A stretch of DNA of 64,000 bases. Source: Stentor coeruleus. Lineage: Eukaryota; Ciliophora; Heterotrichea; Heterotrichida; Stentoridae. Where the stretch lies: assembly GCA_001970955.1 (NCBI GenBank), contig MPUH01000116.1:38222-102221 (forward strand). Reading direction: 5' to 3'. The position numbers and the translations under genes were made by a program. Numbering within the stretch: the stretch's first letter is position 1; every line of letters begins with the position of its first letter. Shown here piece after piece: positions 30,393-40,005 of the stretch. Under the pieces are notes generated by a model. That model had not been told where the DNA came from. It did no database searches and saw only the letters and a list, made by a program, of their open reading frames with translations.

Positions 30393-33215
30393 TTAACTAA
30401 ACTGAGACTTAGGTTTTGAACTAAAACTCTTTTCACTTAAATGCAAATAAGGACAGGTATTAGGATTATGATCTTGGGTACAAATAATATTCTTCCTAAT
30501 TTTATCTCTAATATTCTCCAAATTCCCTTCAGGCTCAATTTTATTCCTTAATGTCTCAAATGAAGTCCTTTGTCTTTCTCCGATATTTAAATCTTTTTGA
30601 ACCTGTTTCATCATCATTTCTTTTGAATATATTTTCCTTTCTGTATCCATAGCTTCTGCTGTTTTAATACTTTTTCTTGATAACTCATTGGCAAATTTCA
30701 AGTTCTGATACTCGGCCATAGCATTTTTTAAAGATTCAGATAAGGAGAATTTTTCACTGTTTAAAGAGACTATTTCTCTTTTAAGATTATTGATTTCGTA
30801 TCGTAAATTATTGATTTCATCTTCTGACTTTTCAAGAATGTTTTCGTTTTTCTGATATAATTCATCAAGTTCAGCTTTAAGTTTTAAAGCATGTTGCTTG
30901 TATATAACTTCTCCTGAATTAGACTCTTCACATCTAACTTGAAGTTTATGAAGTTCTGAAGTGGCGATTTTTACTTGTTTGTTTGATTGAAATAAAGATT
31001 TTGATAAGTTTTCAAGTTCTTCTATTGTGCTTGTGATCCATGAGTTTATATTTTCTAGGTTAGACCCTGAGCCTTCTTTCCAGTTATCAAGATATTCTTT
31101 ATATTTCACTGATACACAAGATCTATAATCATTGTAAACTATAGTAAATTTCCCACAAAAGGCCGAAATCAGTTTGCAGCAGTTAGCGATTTCACAAGTC
31201 ATTTTTTCAATCTCGTAATCTTGTATTTGTATTTTATTAGTCAAATCCTTTATTTCATTGCTCCCTTTATTTTTAACAGACTTCTCTTCTTCTAATTCTC
31301 TTTCAACAGCTTTAAATTGTTGTTTGACATTTTTCATCTCTTCTTCTTTTTCATACAAACTTTTCTCAAGTCTTTCTCTGATTTTCCCAAACTCAGAAGC
31401 AGCTCGGGTCATTTCATCAATTTTCATTTTGTCGTTTAATGCTTGTTCTTTTAAATCCTTAATATTGTTTTTTTCCATCATGAGAAACTCTTCAAGTTCT
31501 GCTTTATCAGTTTCTATTGTTTCACAGAATTCATTTAAATGACTGAATTTGCTTAGATACAAGTCAAGTTCTTTAGTTTTTTTCGACATTTCTATACGAA
31601 GATTTTCGTTTTCTAAGTAAAGTTCTTCGATTTCATTAGTAAGTTTGGCATTAGCTATTTTTGCTTCATTTAAAGCTTGACTCTGCATTGATTCTCTTTG
31701 CTGTATTTCTCTAACAGAGTCTTGCATATACATAAGTTCCTCTTCAAGCTGAGAGATTCTTATGACATCATTTTTCCTATTTAAATCGTTTTCATTACGA
31801 GTACGTTTGATACCTTCGAGGATTTCGCATTTCGCTTGATAGTCAAGCATTTTTGACTTAAACTCTTGAAGCTGTTTTATATCAAGTTCACGAATCCTCT
31901 CAAGATCAGTTTTCGATCTCCTTTCTGACTCTAATTCTTTTTGTACCATTGATATTTTTTCTTTTATAAGCGTGTTTTCTTGATATAAACTTGTATTTTC
32001 GTTTTTGAGTTTATAGTAATTCTCTGACTTTTGAGACTCGTTTTTCGACAATGAGTCTAGATTTTCCTGTAGCTTCGAAGTGTCTAATTGTGTTTCTTTT
32101 AACGACTCTGTTAATGATTCAACATTTGCTTGGAGTTTTTCAATTTTGATTTCTGCATTGATTTTTTCTTCTTTAGTATTTCTAACCAGGACCTCTTTTT
32201 CAGTAACTTGCTTTTTAAGATTTTCTATATTTTCTTGATATTCTCTTATAACTTGGGAGTTTTTAAAGAGTTCTTCTTTGTAAACTTCAATTTCAGCTTC
32301 TTGTTTATTTTGTATAGCTTTATAACCTTCTAAACTGGTTAAAGTTTCATGGAAGTCTTTTTTCATCTCTTCAAAATACTTGCTCAGTTCATTTAGTTCA
32401 CGTTCCATTTCACGTTCTTTTGTTGTATGTTGTTCAACATATTCTAATAATTGAACTTTTTCTTCTTCTAATTTGGCAACTTCTTCTTCAGCAATTTGCA
32501 AGGCTTCAGCAGCTTGACGCAAATGGGAGTCTAATTCCGCCCTCTCCCTAACAAGCATTTCATTTTCATTTTCTTTATTCCTAATTTGGTTTTGGAATCT
32601 TTTGATTTGACTTTCATAATCTAAAATCGTATTTTTCATACGACTGGTCTCCCTTCGACTTTCATCTGTTTTTGATCTTGAACTATTCATCATCGACAAT
32701 GCTTTAGGGTCAAGCGAAATCCCATCAATTTCTTCAAGTTTCCCTTCAATTGTCTGTTTTAGTAGCTCAATATAAGTCCTTTGTTCTTCACAATTTAGCA
32801 TTTCAGCCCTTAAGCTTTCTTCTAAGTCATTTTTATCTTTAAGCATATCATTGTATTTTTCTAAAAGTATCATATACTCATTTGGCTCTTTTGGGTCTTC
32901 AGTATCTAAAGATTTTTGTGACAGCTGATTTTCAAGTCTAGCAATTTTCTCATGGGCTAATTGGAGTTCATGAGATAACTTTGTAGGGTTGACTGATTGG
33001 GATAATGATATCCCTAGATGATCTTTTTTAATTGGTAAAGGGTGTCCTGGCTGAAGCTCTTGTATTCTTTTTTCACATATAACTCTGTATTGCTCAAGAG
33101 CTCGGAGTCTTGAAGCTTGTTGTCGAATTTTGTCTCGTAAGTGGCTTGTTAGGTCTGCATCGCTATAGGCGCTTTCATCTGTATTGTCGCCTTCGAAAGT
33201 TTTCCCTGCTTCCAT
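30393..33215 (-). CDS. Long coiled-coil protein with C-terminal Cys/His motif
   Basis: 940 residues from ATG 33213-33215, no introns. After about 35 residues almost the whole protein is heptad-rich, Glu/Lys-rich coiled coil (about residues 40-860), with a short break near 690-730 (CKLISAFCGKFTIVYNDYRSCVSVKYKEYLDNWKEGSG) that looks like a small folded hinge. The C-terminus has a compact CTQDHNPNTCPYLH element (C-x4-H-x4-C-x3-H), a possible zinc site or a docking motif. No motor, kinase or membrane segment. Likely a cytoskeletal, basal-body or cortical scaffold by analogy with similar proteins; the name cannot be fixed because coiled coils match many families. Confidence 0.8.
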   Translation of the reverse strand: MEAGKTFEGDNTDESAYSDADLTSHLRDKIRQQASRLRALEQYRVICEKRIQELQPGHPLPIKKDHLGISLSQSVNPTKLSHELQLAHEKIARLENQLSQKSLDTEDPKEPNEYMILLEKYNDMLKDKNDLEESLRAEMLNCEEQRTYIELLKQTIEGKLEEIDGISLDPKALSMMNSSRSKTDESRRETSRMKNTILDYESQIKRFQNQIRNKENENEMLVRERAELDSHLRQAAEALQIAEEEVAKLEEEKVQLLEYVEQHTTKEREMERELNELSKYFEEMKKDFHETLTSLEGYKAIQNKQEAEIEVYKEELFKNSQVIREYQENIENLKKQVTEKEVLVRNTKEEKINAEIKIEKLQANVESLTESLKETQLDTSKLQENLDSLSKNESQKSENYYKLKNENTSLYQENTLIKEKISMVQKELESERRSKTDLERIRELDIKQLQEFKSKMLDYQAKCEILEGIKRTRNENDLNRKNDVIRISQLEEELMYMQDSVREIQQRESMQSQALNEAKIANAKLTNEIEELYLENENLRIEMSKKTKELDLYLSKFSHLNEFCETIETDKAELEEFLMMEKNNIKDLKEQALNDKMKIDEMTRAASEFGKIRERLEKSLYEKEEEMKNVKQQFKAVERELEEEKSVKNKGSNEIKDLTNKIQIQDYEIEKMTCEIANCCKLISAFCGKFTIVYNDYRSCVSVKYKEYLDNWKEGSGSNLENINSWITSTIEELENLSKSLFQSNKQVKIATSELHKLQVRCEESNSGEVIYKQHALKLKAELDELYQKNENILEKSEDEINNLRYEINNLKREIVSLNSEKFSLSESLKNAMAEYQNLKFANELSRKSIKTAEAMDTERKIYSKEMMMKQVQKDLNIGERQRTSFETLRNKIEPEGNLENIRDKIRKNIICTQDHNPNTCPYLHLSEKSFSSKPKSQFS

Positions 33216-33723
33216 AAAAAAATTATATTTTCATTTGAGGTTTACCTTTGTCTATATAGACCATGTTGTTTTAAAAATTCATTTAGAAGTATAAAGGATG
33301 ATAAAATGATTCTTGGAATATGCTTATGATAAGGATAATGTTTGAAACTAGATTTTATATGAAAGATATGAAAGAAGATTTAGGTTTAGGAGTTAGTTAA
33401 ATTTATATAGGATTTAAACAGAGGGAATATAATAAGATTGTGTTTATGAAGATGATTTAGATTTTTTTTATAAATGTTAAATGATGCAGTTTTTTTTAGG
33501 GTGATTTTTATTATAGGTATAGCTTTGTGGGCTTTTTTTTTATAAAGATTTTAATTTAGGGAGTGAATAGAGTAAGTTTTTGTATGTGTGTATAGGGAAA
33601 ATTGTGGTATAATTTATATAAATATGAAGTAGGCCATAAGATTGATGTTTATATAGAATAATGTTGCAGGATGAGCATAAAGGTTCAGGGTATACGTAAT
33701 TTTAATTATTTTGATAATATTTA
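33216..33723. other. Intergenic, G-rich on plus
   Basis: About 0.5 kb of G/T/A-rich, C-poor sequence on plus, upstream of the minus-strand coiled-coil gene. No gene seen. Confidence 0.6.
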
Positions 33724-34449
33724 TTATAGAGCTACTTGAGACATTAATTCTCTTTCACAATATATTTTTGCCATACCATTAAGATTACTTTTTTGGCTCA
33801 GATCTTTTCTTATAATCTTGGTGTAATTTGGTTTTACTGCCTGGCTATCTTCTTTTAAAGGACAATCTTTATATGTAATAATTCCTCCCATTTCAGAAGC
33901 TTTGGTTGGAGCCCGTTTGAGGAAACTTCTCATAGGCTCTTCGGTTAAAGAAAAAATATTACTTTTCATATTCTCGTGGCTGTATAAATCTTACTATAAC
34001 CCATCTTTAGGTTTGATGAATTTTCTTCTAACTGGCCGATTTCTATGCGTAAGAGTAATAGAAGACTCAGTAATCTTAGATCTAACCTTAGGAGGTGTAA
34101 TCGCAATAGTATCTTGCATTATAGGATCTCTTCTAGTTGGAGTAAACTCAGATCGTTTTTTAGACGTTGTATACAAAACAGGTTCAGAGGGAACTGGAGT
34201 GTTCATTCTTTTAGATGGAATATAAGGTTCAGGAGTAGAATACGCTAATGAAAAGGATCTTCGGCTATGATCTGAAAATAGAGCTCTAGCTATACCTTGT
34301 CCTTTTTGTGGAGATTCCTCAAATTTTTCTGGAGTCTTATAGGGTTTGTTGAATTTTGGTGTTGTAACACCTTCTTGAGTTATTGGGTTTCGTTTAGGTG
34401 GTGTTATAGGTAACCTTCGTGAGTAACTTTGATGTAGAACTCCTTCCAT
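33724..34449 (-). CDS. Small basic Pro/Thr-rich protein, two exons; unknown
   Basis: Start at ATG 34447-34449; a 15-nt intron at 33980-33994 joins ...FIKPKDGL-Y to HENMKSNIF in frame, giving about 236 residues. The product is basic and rich in TP and SP dipeptides (RRLPITPPKR, VTTPKF, YKTPEKF, AYSTPEPYIP, NTPVPSEP, EFTPTRRDP), probably disordered and a candidate substrate of proline-directed kinases. Short repeated R-x-P-I-x-P/Q phrases (KRNPITQEGV, RRDPIMQDTI) occur. No known domain. It may be a cytoskeleton-associated protein, but nothing proves it. Confidence 0.75.
33980..33994 (-). other. 15-nt spliceosomal intron
   Basis: Coding-strand sequence GTAAGATTTATACAG. Phase 2; retention creates TAG from TA+G. 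Confidence 0.9.
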
Positions 34450-35946
34450 TTATAAACATTTTTGGTTTAAAAGGATTATTTCATTAAGATTTGTGTTTAT
34501 TTCTTGAAGAATTCTAGAGATTTTTGTAGTAAGATTTTTGATCAAGGGTATTATTTTTAGGATGATATAGGTTGAACTTAGAAACTGGAAGTCAAAGTAG
34601 AATAAGATAAGGGAATTGGGTTTTGGTTATCAGAAGGAATTTTTTTATAGGTTAAGAGCTTAGGATATTAAATTTTGTTGCTATGAATGAATGTAGTATA
34701 TGGGAAAAAATTAAAGAAAATAAGGCATTTTTTAGTTAATAATAATTTGCAATCTAAAACAACTTTTATTGAACTATTAGGCTTGAACAATAATTTTATT
34801 ACTTGTATATGCTGAAATTATTTTTTAAGTTTTTGTCTTTCAATTATCTATTATTTTCTGTAATTTTCAATTATTTCTCTGAAGTAGTTGCCCAAGAAAT
34901 GGATTTTATCATTACTTCAAGACACATAAAGCTGTATTCCCTAGTTTTTCTTTATATCTTATAAAAGGTTTATGATCAATAAAGCTGAAAGCCTCATATT
35001 CTTAAATATCACTCTATTTAAGTAGCAAAAATTTATAATTTTAATTCTTATAAAATTTTTAAAATATTACAAATTGTCATCTTCTGGCAATTTAACTTGT
35101 TTATGTGCTAGTGTGAACTAAAAAAAGTATTTAATTTGTAATTTATCTTATTATTACGTAAGATTTTAGTTTAATCTAATATAATTAGTTTTTATTTCAA
35201 TATTTGGATATAATAATATATACATATTTTGTATATGGTAAAATAACTCTAATATAAAAACTTTGAAGTTCTGTTTATAAGTTATCTTATCGCTTAATTG
35301 AAATATTCTAAAAATCTAAAAAAAATATTCTATGCCATTATATTAATAAATAATTCTAGCAGCGAGTAGAATTTTTCGATAAGCTTGTTTTAGTAAAGTA
35401 TATGATACTTATGTAGTTTATATATATAGCTTTGAGTTAAAATATAATCTTTATTAAAGAATTTCTTTAGAAAGATAGCCAAATGTTAGTAATGCTAGAA
35501 GAAATACTTAGCCTAAAGATTTACCACATAATGTTTTGTAGTAATCCCAACAAAATATAAACAAGGAAAATAGTGCTCTTAACCTTATCTTATACCTAAA
35601 ACCCTCTAATCCAACTTTTTATATTGATAATCTAATTAAAGAACATCGTAATCTCTACAACGCACAAAAAAAATCAAGCAAGCACTAAACTTCAATGCAA
35701 CCAAATATAAAACCTAAAACTAAAAAATACCCCTTTAATATGAACTTCTAAATTTTACTACATGTCCACCTTAATCATATTTTATCCTATACATTATAAT
35801 AAAATAATTACAGATAATAAATTAACCAAGTTATGGTATACTTTAATAATCGAAAACTATCAAACTTACAAATGCCAAATAAATCTTAAATTCAAAGATC
35901 GCATTATTATCTAGCTCCTACTCTCTTAGTTATTAATTATATTAAA
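34450..35946. other. Divergent intergenic, no gene seen
   Basis: About 1.5 kb; G-rich on plus next to the left gene (34480-34700), AT-rich in the middle, C-rich from about 35500 to the kinase start. No gene or RNA recognised. Confidence 0.5.
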
Positions 35947-37062
35947 ATGGAAGAATTATTGGCTAACAGATATCAGGTTCAAAAACTAATAGGAAAAGGG
36001 TCTTTTGGGTCTGTATACGCGGCAATTGATTTAAAAACAAAGAAAAAACTGGCAATAAAAGTCGAAAGTGTGTCAGTTAGCCCAAGTCCGATAGAAAAAG
36101 AAATTCTTGTACTGAAAAAACTAAATGGTCAGGAAGGGTTTCCAAAATTATACTCATATGGAACATATCAGGAGCATAATTATATAGTCATGCAAAGGCT
36201 TGGAAAGAGTCTTTCTCAGATATTTAAAGACTTTTCTCATCATTTTACTATAGCAGAAGTGGCTTATTTAGGTTGGCAGATGGTAAAAAGGATTGAAAAT
36301 TTGCATTCTATGGAGTTTGTCCATAGGGATATAAAACCTTCTCAGTTTTTGGTAAAAGGTAAAAATCTTTACCTTGTCGATTTCGGGTCATGCAAGTCAT
36401 TCATCTATGCCAGTTCTTTTCATATACCTATGACTGAAGATATAGGATTTATTGGTACCCATATGTTTGCTTCTAGAAACGCTCATTTTAAAATGCAGTT
36501 GAGTAGAAGAGACGATTTAGAATCAATGTGTTATAGTCTTGCCTACCTTTTGCGTGGGGATCTTCCTTGGATGGAATCAGACTCATCAAAAAACACCGAA
36601 GCGAAAATCGGTTTCCGAAAAATAAACTATTCCACTTTAGCTTTATTCGAAAATTTCCCAGAAGAATTCTCTCAAGTCTTAACCTACATAAAAGGCCTAA
36701 ACTTTTATTACTGTCCCGACTACATCTTTATTACAAACATGTTTAAAAATCTTCTTGAAAAATACAATAATAACAGCATAAGACTATTTAAAAAGCCAAA
36801 AACAACTTGTGAAACTTGCTCATTAAAAACTTATAAGCATACCGATATAAAAAAACATCATGAAAAAGTTAGAAGAAACACCCAAAAAGCAGAAAACTGT
36901 ATTTGCCTAACAGAAGAATCAAGTTCATTACCAGAATTTAAAAACCGTCAACAAGTATCAGATAAAATCGAAGCAAATGCATCTGAAATATTAATAGTAA
37001 AAACTCAAAAACGTATATCTGAGATTATCAAAGATCAAGAAGAAGGGTGCAACATATTTTAA
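35947..37062 (+). CDS. Casein kinase 1 family protein with altered catalytic loop
   Basis: 371 residues from ATG 35947. CK1-type kinase domain: glycine loop GKGSFGSVY, Lys38 in LAIKVE, CK1-style EGFPKLYSYG, catalytic loop HRDIKPSQF at 126-134, DFG at 145-147, and the CK1 activation region GFIGTHMFASRNAH plus RRDDLESMCYSLAYLLRGDLPW. Oddity: the Asn of the HRDxKPxN loop, which binds metal, is Gln133 (codon CAG), and the CK1-usual GLAKKY after DFG is SCKSF. Lys, Asp and DFG remain, so activity may be reduced or retained. The C-terminal 90 residues are polar with a possible Cys/His cluster (CETCSLKTYKHTDIKKHH). CK1 kinases form large families in ciliates; substrate unknown. Confidence 0.88.
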   Translation: MEELLANRYQVQKLIGKGSFGSVYAAIDLKTKKKLAIKVESVSVSPSPIEKEILVLKKLNGQEGFPKLYSYGTYQEHNYIVMQRLGKSLSQIFKDFSHHFTIAEVAYLGWQMVKRIENLHSMEFVHRDIKPSQFLVKGKNLYLVDFGSCKSFIYASSFHIPMTEDIGFIGTHMFASRNAHFKMQLSRRDDLESMCYSLAYLLRGDLPWMESDSSKNTEAKIGFRKINYSTLALFENFPEEFSQVLTYIKGLNFYYCPDYIFITNMFKNLLEKYNNNSIRLFKKPKTTCETCSLKTYKHTDIKKHHEKVRRNTQKAENCICLTEESSSLPEFKNRQQVSDKIEANASEILIVKTQKRISEIIKDQEEGCNIF

Positions 37063-38154
37063 AGATGATACTTAAATTATTTTATATATAAGCTTAAATT
37101 TATGATTTATTAAGTAGTATTAATACAATAAAAGATAGGGATGAAGAATGTTTATGCTTCAGAAAATTTATTTTGGGAAAATTGATATTTTTGAGATAAA
37201 TGATTAAATAGGAAAATTAGGGTGATGGGAAATTCGGATAATTAGGAATGATTGCTTTTAGAGGATTTTTGAAAGTGATTGCTAATTGATTAGGCTATTT
37301 TAAGCTTTTTAGAGGTGGGTATCAGTGGAATATAGGAATTTGAGATTAAATTAGGTTTTTTTGATTTCGATTTTGGGTTTGGGTTTTTTGATTTTTTTAG
37401 TTTTAAGATTGAAGGATGAGGTTTGTTATGTAAATCAGATGATTATTTGTATGTAGAAATGGAGGAAGTTTCGGGGAGTTTAGAGGCGCTATATAAAATA
37501 AGAAATTTAAGTTTTATCTAAATATTTTATAATAATATAGTAACCGCCATTTTCATTATGCTATACTCAGATCTTAAACTTACAATTTTTAATGTTCATG
37601 CATTTATATCTAGTTTCACTACAATGATTGCTTAAATTTCGTATTTCTAATATTTATTAATGTTTATAAAAAATGTTGTAATACATAAAATATTACAAAC
37701 TAAATTTAATTAAGATCAAAGCACACAAACAAAAATTCTAATCCTATATATTAAANTTCACTACAATGATTGCTTAAATTTCGTATTTCTAATATTTATT
37801 AATGTTTATAAAAAATGTTGTAATACATAAAAGATTACAAACTAAATTTAATTAAGATCAAAGCACACAAACAAAAATTCTAATCCTATATATTAAAATC
37901 ATTTAATAATCTTAAACAATCTAAATCTAGTATCTATAAAAAAAATAGTATTTCCTTATTCTCTAAACTCATAAAAAAAATTATCTAATTTTCCACTTGA
38001 TAATTGTGATATTTACCCTAACACCAAAAGTTCAATAAAATAATCTAAAAGTATTCCCCTCCTAATAACTCTTCTCTAAATCTCCAACTCACTTTCTCAT
38101 AAAATCTAATAAATCTAATAAATTTACTAAATTAATTTAAAACCCTATACAAAA
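37063..38154. other. Convergent intergenic with an assembly overlap
   Basis: The plus strand is G-rich to about 37480 (3' flank of the kinase), then C-rich from about 37900 to the next minus gene's stop. It contains the n at 37756. A telomere-like 10-mer CCCTAACACC lies near 38017-38026. Confidence 0.6.
37615..37897. repeat. Unmerged contig overlap at n 37756
   Basis: Bases 37615-37755 recur as 37757-37897 (141 nt) with one mismatch (aaaatatt versus aaagatt region). Confidence 0.95.
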
Positions 38155-38865
38155 TCATTCAAAATTATCACTATCCCAACCTGTAATAGCCATTGACTTA
38201 TCTTTATTCACAACTTTCTCATTTTTTAAAAATTCTTTTCCGTGAGCACTCTTCCCAATTTTAATAGATTCAATAATTTTCGGTGACAAACTTCTATCTT
38301 TTTTTATAGGGATAAATTTGACCTTTGTTTTTGATTCTTCAACACTCTTTTTTTCTCTTTCTCTAAGTTTTATACTTTTATTTTTAGTTATTCTCTGATA
38401 TTCTAAAGCAAAACCAGCATTTTGCGATAGTTTCGTTTTATATTTTATAATATTATTTGATACTCTTGCTAAGGGTTTTAAACTATGTTTAGCTTTAATT
38501 TTTGGAATAAATTGGAATAGTTTTATTATGGGTTTGTTAGTATGATCAATATGATTGAGATCAGAGCTACTAAAGCAATGATTTTTTAGTTTTAATGTGC
38601 TTATAAAATTAGGTTTTTTCTTATCGGTATTTATGTTAACTGGGCTGCTTAGCTGAAAGTTTTTTTGTCCTTCGTTGGGTGTTAAGAATCTTAGAGTATT
38701 TGAAGATTTTAAAGACATATGAGCACTAGGGCTTTTGCGGAAAAAACTATTTGAGGGGATTATTTGTGGAGGGGTATGTAATGATGGTAGTAATTCAAGT
38801 TCGAGCTTATTCAGTTTGAGTATGTTTTCAAAGCCACAGTTCTGTATATATCTATTATGGTGCAT
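38155..38865 (-). CDS. Unknown basic Ser/Lys-rich protein
   Basis: 236 residues from ATG 38863-38865. Basic, low-complexity, with many SP/TP sites and repeated K-rich stretches (KLREREKKSVEESKTKVKF); no signal peptide, membrane segment or recognised domain. It shares a 92-base divergent promoter region with the gene at 38958, so the two may be co-regulated. Composition resembles the other small basic proteins in the window. Function unknown. Confidence 0.65.
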   Translation of the reverse strand: MHHNRYIQNCGFENILKLNKLELELLPSLHTPPQIIPSNSFFRKSPSAHMSLKSSNTLRFLTPNEGQKNFQLSSPVNINTDKKKPNFISTLKLKNHCFSSSDLNHIDHTNKPIIKLFQFIPKIKAKHSLKPLARVSNNIIKYKTKLSQNAGFALEYQRITKNKSIKLREREKKSVEESKTKVKFIPIKKDRSLSPKIIESIKIGKSAHGKEFLKNEKVVNKDKSMAITGWDSDNFE

Positions 38866-38957
38866 GCAATTTATTATTGAAAGTATAAATTATATATATT
38901 ATAAACGCTGAAGGGATTTTACAAACTACTGCTATACTTTAGGATATTTAATAATTA
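38866..38957. promoter_or_regulatory. Short divergent promoter region
   Basis: Only 92 bases separate the ATGs of two divergent genes, so both promoters and 5' UTRs must fit here. It contains an AT run TATATATATTATAA around 38892-38905. Confidence 0.5.
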
Positions 38958-40001
38958 ATGAAGTCTATTGCATATACTGAAAATCCTATTGAAACTAAAG
39001 ACTTTCAGTGGTTAATGAAGATCCTGTCTGAAATACGTAATTTTAGTTTGCAAATACCAGAAACATTATTATTTACACAAGGAGTGCCATCCTGCTTTGT
39101 TTATACAACTACCAAAAACCGACTTAGGACAACAACTAATATAAAATTGAATGAGATTGTCTCACTATTCATGAAAAAAGTCCGACAAAGGAAAAGTCCT
39201 CGCAAATACTCAATCGAGCCAGTCCAGCGATCTATAATTGAAAATGACTACATTCGCTACTGCAACAAAGAAATCGCCGTTATTCGCACACAATCCAACT
39301 CCCTCAAAACAATAGAAAACGAAGCTCTCGTAAACCTCCTTCTAGAAAAATCCATGTCTCTAGAATGGTCTGATATCCAATCCATCCAGTCCGTCATAAA
39401 AACCTCCTCAAGCCCAGGACGAATTTTCCTAAAAAATTACACTTTATCCGATATCCTCGATCAAACCCCTGAATCTAAAACAATCTTATCTATATCCAAA
39501 TCCTTAAAAGCATCAAATCTTACTTTAATCCAAGGGCAATTTGAATTTCTTATAGATGATGATGGGATATCATGGCTAAGTAATGTCAACAAACTTCAAG
39601 TCAAGAAAATCAAGCAAATAGTTGATTCATCAGAATTAGTCCCATTACGCATGTCGCCTGATGTGAAAAAACATTTTTTCCATTGTTTGGACTATCACGC
39701 ATCCCGACCTAAGTCCAAAAGAATAATCACTTTACAAAAAACCATGACTGATTTTTATACAGAAATGAAAGACAAACTGAGAATTGACGAAACTTTAAAT
39801 ACTAAATTTCACTTTGAAGTCCCTCAAATGACTTTACCTTTTCTCCCAGAAGACCGTATTCGAGTTATGAGTACTACTGACATGTTTGTAACAGACCCAA
39901 GAAATACAATAAGGACCGTGAGAAGACTAAGTTTATTTCAATCAAATGAATTCAAAACCATGAGATCATCTAGACCTAAAGGTCGGCAAATATTTGAATA
40001 A
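38958..40001 (+). CDS. Unknown protein, possible ciliary/cytosolic
   Basis: 347 residues from ATG 38958. No family recognised with confidence. A central stretch, GQFEFLIDDDGISWLSNVNKLQVKK (written in parts: GQFEFLIDDDG and ISWLSNV), resembles the beta-hairpin motif found in several ciliate and flagellate axonemal proteins, a weak hint. There is an Arg-rich segment near residue 75 (KKVRQRKSPRKYS). No signal peptide or membrane helix. The stop TAA at 39999-40001 lies four bases before the stop of the convergent anoctamin gene, so their 3' UTRs must overlap. Confidence 0.7.
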   Translation: MKSIAYTENPIETKDFQWLMKILSEIRNFSLQIPETLLFTQGVPSCFVYTTTKNRLRTTTNIKLNEIVSLFMKKVRQRKSPRKYSIEPVQRSIIENDYIRYCNKEIAVIRTQSNSLKTIENEALVNLLLEKSMSLEWSDIQSIQSVIKTSSSPGRIFLKNYTLSDILDQTPESKTILSISKSLKASNLTLIQGQFEFLIDDDGISWLSNVNKLQVKKIKQIVDSSELVPLRMSPDVKKHFFHCLDYHASRPKSKRIITLQKTMTDFYTEMKDKLRIDETLNTKFHFEVPQMTLPFLPEDRIRVMSTTDMFVTDPRNTIRTVRRLSLFQSNEFKTMRSSRPKGRQIFE

Positions 40002-40005
40002 CTAA

